DNA of 54,791 nt from an uncultured Bacilli bacterium (GTDB taxonomy: Bacteria; Bacillota_I; Bacilli_A; ML615J-28; CAG-313): NCBI GenBank assembly GCA_934098295.1, contig CAKONV010000013.1:1-54791 (forward strand), written 5' to 3'. The stretch's first letter is position 1, and every line of letters starts with the position of its first letter. The position numbers and the translations under genes were made by a program. Of this stretch, positions 52,622 through 54,791 are shown piece after piece. The notes below the pieces were generated by a model, which saw only the letters and a list, made by a program, of their open reading frames with translations, did not search any database and was not told the origin of the DNA.

Positions 52622-54178
52622 TTAAGATATTAGTAATTCTTCAATACTGTAAATTTGTGTAGCAAGGCTTTCAACAAAATCTCTTTCATGAGAAACAAAA
52701 ATTATTGTTCCTTGGTATTTTTTTAATGCAGTTAATAAATCAGCCCGAGCATTAGCATCTAAGTGATTTGTTGGTTCATCCAAAATTAAAACATTAGACT
52801 TTTGCATCATTATCTTACATAATTTTAATTTTGATTGTTCTCCACCTGATAATGTACGAATTGGTTGCATTACAACTTCTCCCCTTAAGCCGCATTTAGC
52901 TAAGGCTCCACGTACATCTTTCATATCCATTTTAGGATAAATATTAGATATTTCCATATAAGCAGAAATATTATTATTTTCAAAATGATGTTCTTGTTCA
53001 AAATAAGCTATTTTAGCATCACTAACAAAAGAAAAACTTCCAGCAATTGGTTTAAGTACACCAATTAAAGTTTTTAATAATGTTGTTTTTCCAATTCCGT
53101 TAAATCCCGTTATTGCTAATCTTGTTCCACTTTTTATCGTAAAAGAAATAGGCGGTAATAAACTTGATGTATAACCAATTTCTAAATCATTTACTTCTAA
53201 AAACTTATGGGAAGCAATTGGTGAATAGTTAAAATACATATTTAAGTGAATATCACCACTTTTTGGAGCTTGCATAACATCAATTTTTTCAAGAGCCTTT
53301 TCTCTACTTTTAGCTTGTTTTGCGGTTGAAGTCTTCACTTTATTTTTAGCAATATAATTCTCCAAATTTTTAATCTCTTTTTGTTGAGCTTTATATTGTT
53401 TTTCATAATTCATTTCTCTTTCAGCTTTTTTCAATAAATAGGTTTGATAATTCCCTTTATATCTAGTAATTTTACCAAATTCAAGTTCTAAAATGACATT
53501 AACAACCTCATTTAAAAATTCTTGGCTATGTGATACGATTAAAAAATTACCTTTATATTCTTTTAAATATTTTACAAGCCAATCAACATGAGTGGTATCT
53601 AAAAAATTGGTTGGTTCGTCTAAAATTAATAAATCCGGTTTTTCTAACAATAACTTGGCTAAAATTACTTTTACTTTTTGGCCACCAGATAAACGTGACA
53701 TTAAAGTATCCATTCCGTAATTAACAATTCCTAGTCCGCTTGCAATTCTAGCAACCTTTGAATTCAAAGCATAAAAATCATTTTCTTCTAAAAATTCTCT
53801 TATTTGGGAAGTTATGCGGACATTTCTATCGATTAATACTTGATCATTAGTGCTTTTTATTTCATCTAATAAATGATTCATCTCATCTTCTTTTTGATAC
53901 AAATCTTTAAAAGCAACCTTTAAATATTCATCAATAGATAGTGATGTATTTATTTTCATATATTGATCCAAGTAGCCAACTTTTATTTTTTTATTAAACT
54001 CAATTTTGCCACTATCTGGAATAATATTATTGCATAAAACATTAATTAAAGTTGTTTTACCAACACCATTATTACCAACTACACCAATCTTGTCACCTGG
54101 CAATATTTTAAATGATGCATCATTAAATATTCTTTTTTTATCAAAAGTTAAGTTTAAATTTTCAACCTCTAATAACAT
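52622..54178 (-). CDS. ABC-F family ATP-binding protein (YkpA/YbiT-like)
   Basis: The 518-residue protein has two ABC ATPase domains and no membrane segment. The first Walker A is GNNGVGKTT (residues 36-44) with LSGGQ and LDEPTNFLD; the second has GFNGIGKTT, LSGGEQ and LDEPTNHLD. The charged linker between them (about 240-310) is the P-site tRNA interaction motif region. ABC-F proteins bind the ribosome and regulate or rescue translation; some give antibiotic resistance. The layout is closest to YkpA/YbiT. The ATG at 54176-54178 follows AAAGGAG. Confidence 0.92.
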   Translation of the reverse strand: MLLEVENLNLTFDKKRIFNDASFKILPGDKIGVVGNNGVGKTTLINVLCNNIIPDSGKIEFNKKIKVGYLDQYMKINTSLSIDEYLKVAFKDLYQKEDEMNHLLDEIKSTNDQVLIDRNVRITSQIREFLEENDFYALNSKVARIASGLGIVNYGMDTLMSRLSGGQKVKVILAKLLLEKPDLLILDEPTNFLDTTHVDWLVKYLKEYKGNFLIVSHSQEFLNEVVNVILELEFGKITRYKGNYQTYLLKKAEREMNYEKQYKAQQKEIKNLENYIAKNKVKTSTAKQAKSREKALEKIDVMQAPKSGDIHLNMYFNYSPIASHKFLEVNDLEIGYTSSLLPPISFTIKSGTRLAITGFNGIGKTTLLKTLIGVLKPIAGSFSFVSDAKIAYFEQEHHFENNNISAYMEISNIYPKMDMKDVRGALAKCGLRGEVVMQPIRTLSGGEQSKLKLCKIMMQKSNVLILDEPTNHLDANARADLLTALKKYQGTIIFVSHERDFVESLATQIYSIEELLIS

Positions 54179-54245
54179 CCTAAACTCCTTTAGCCACATT
54201 AAAAAATAAATTAAATTATTACAATTTTAAAAAATTACTTCTACA

Positions 54246-54254
54246 ATTATATCA
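54246..54254 (-). promoter_or_regulatory. Extended -10 promoter of the ABC-F gene
   Basis: The minus strand reads TGATATAAT about 65 bases before the start codon. The -35 region is only A/T-rich. Confidence 0.5.
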
Positions 54255-54365
54255 TATTTTATTAATTTTTTATTATTAAAAGATATAAAAATTTATATTT
54301 AACCAATTATTTTATGATTAACAAAAAAAATAATAATTATATTGCTTTCATTTTAATTTATTTTA

Positions 54366-54374
54366 TGATATAAT
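54366..54374 (+). promoter_or_regulatory. Extended -10 promoter of the small membrane protein gene at 54407
   Basis: TGATATAAT lies about 32 bases before the ATG, with TTTCAT 17 bases upstream of the hexamer as a weak -35. AAGAGGT is the ribosome binding site. Confidence 0.55.
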
Positions 54375-54406
54375 ATCTATTGATTATAAGTTAAGAGGTA
54401 TTAATT

Positions 54407-54601
54407 ATGAGTAAAGATAAAAAACAACAAAAAAAAGAACCTTTTTTAAAGACTAATGAACGTGCCGATGGTACTACAGAATTCATTGTAACTAAGGCTC
54501 CCCAAAAAACTGTTTTTGGTAAAATAATTATAGTTTCTTTAGCATTTCTTCTTGGTTTAGGAACTATTCTTAGTTTAATTTTTGTTTTAGCACAACTATA
54601 A
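54407..54601 (+). CDS. Small membrane protein of unknown function
   Basis: The 64-residue product has a Lys-rich hydrophilic N terminus (MSKDKKQQKKEPF), a short polar stretch and one C-terminal hydrophobic helix (about 40-62). AAGAGGT precedes the ATG and promoter and terminator frame the gene, which supports it as real. It resembles many short tail-anchored membrane proteins of Firmicutes that are annotated as hypothetical or as DUF4044-type; I cannot place it with certainty. Confidence 0.7.
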   Translation: MSKDKKQQKKEPFLKTNERADGTTEFIVTKAPQKTVFGKIIIVSLAFLLGLGTILSLIFVLAQL

Positions 54602-54624
54602 TTAGCAGTTAAAGGTAATGTGAT

Positions 54625-54650
54625 AAGAACACGTTTGTGTTCTTTTTTAT
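54625..54650 (+). terminator. Terminator of the 64-residue membrane protein gene
   Basis: AAGAACAC (54625-54632) pairs with GTGTTCTT (54637-54644) over the loop GTTT, followed by a T run. Confidence 0.9.
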
Positions 54651-54678
54651 TTTTTTATAGTTACAATTTCATAAAAAA

Positions 54679-54711
54679 AGCTACTGATACCATTTTATGA
54701 TAACAGTAGCT
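54679..54711 (-). terminator. Terminator facing a gene beyond the right edge
   Basis: AGCTACTG (54679-54686) pairs with CAGTAGCT (54704-54711) with further imperfect pairing inside. The T run lies on the minus strand, so it should stop transcription arriving from the right, after passing the terminal repeats. Confidence 0.75.
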
Positions 54712-54725
54712 AAAAACGATTATAT

Positions 54726-54791
54726 AAATAAGTTGGGGGTAATAGCATACCTTTAAACAAGTTGGGTGGTGATACTTTTACCCCCATTTTC
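54726..54791. repeat. Terminal repeat family at right edge, inverted orientation
   Basis: AAATAAGTTGGGGG (54726-54739) and CCTTTAAACAAGTTGGG (54750-54766) are reverse-complement relatives of the left-edge repeat CCCCCAACTTATTTAAAGG. GGGGGTAA (54735-54742) and TTACCCCC (54778-54785) also form an inverted pair. The array continues beyond the window. Confidence 0.7.

Overview
The window looks like chromosome of a low-GC, Gram-positive bacterium from the Bacilli / Erysipelotrichia-like part of the Firmicutes. It carries a PolC-type replicative polymerase, a class B RNase P RNA, an alanine T-box leader and a SpoVID/YsxE-like sporulation pair. TGA is used as a stop (for example at 28710-28712), so the Mycoplasma code does not apply. 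No rRNA, tRNA, phage, insertion sequence or CRISPR array is visible. Most genes are on the minus strand, and intergenic spaces are short, AT-rich and filled with recognisable promoters and terminators.

Layout, left to right. 1-82: short degenerate repeats next to lepA. 79-5876: lepA, small unknown genes, a frameshifted maltose-type O-acetyltransferase and two CNNM/CBS transporters. 5983-10654: a two-gene operon of a SWIM zinc-finger protein and a SNF2 ATPase with a SWIM-like motif. 10777-12483: proS. 12621-14424: a small membrane-protein gene overlapping the end of a ysxE-like gene, and a spoVID-like gene with a sigma-E-like promoter. 14543-19025: engB/ysxC, rnpB, degV, pnp, rpsO. 19160-22041: ribF with a decayed FAD-synthetase half, truB, and divergently an intact chorismate-synthase-like gene that has lost its active-site motifs. 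22078-27049: a type IV pilus / competence-like operon in unusual order. 27134-33675: an unknown gene, tmcAL and an Mrp ATPase, then DUF3006, DUF1292, ruvX, alaS and its T-box. 33688-38220: tandem paralogous membrane/coiled-coil proteins and an AI-2E-family permease. 38362-46152: a 2596-residue lipoprotein. 46326-54178: polC, a DEAD-box helicase and an ABC-F protein. 54407-54601: a small membrane protein. The right edge again carries the terminal repeat family.

Most of the window is housekeeping: translation (lepA, proS, alaS, rpsO, truB, tmcAL, ABC-F), RNA turnover (pnp, rnpB, DEAD-box) and replication (polC, ruvX). Against that background several loci stand out. The giant lipoprotein combines a GDPD-like domain, two beta-helices and an Amidase_2 domain behind a promoter containing a cre-like site. 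The pilus locus encodes three prepilins, the assembly ATPase and the platform protein. The SpoVID-like gene suggests endospore formation. The chorismate-synthase-like protein and the RibF N-terminal half both look like catalytic losses on retained folds. The tandem membrane/coiled-coil paralogs have no function I recognise. All assignments come from reading sequence and motifs; no database search was run.
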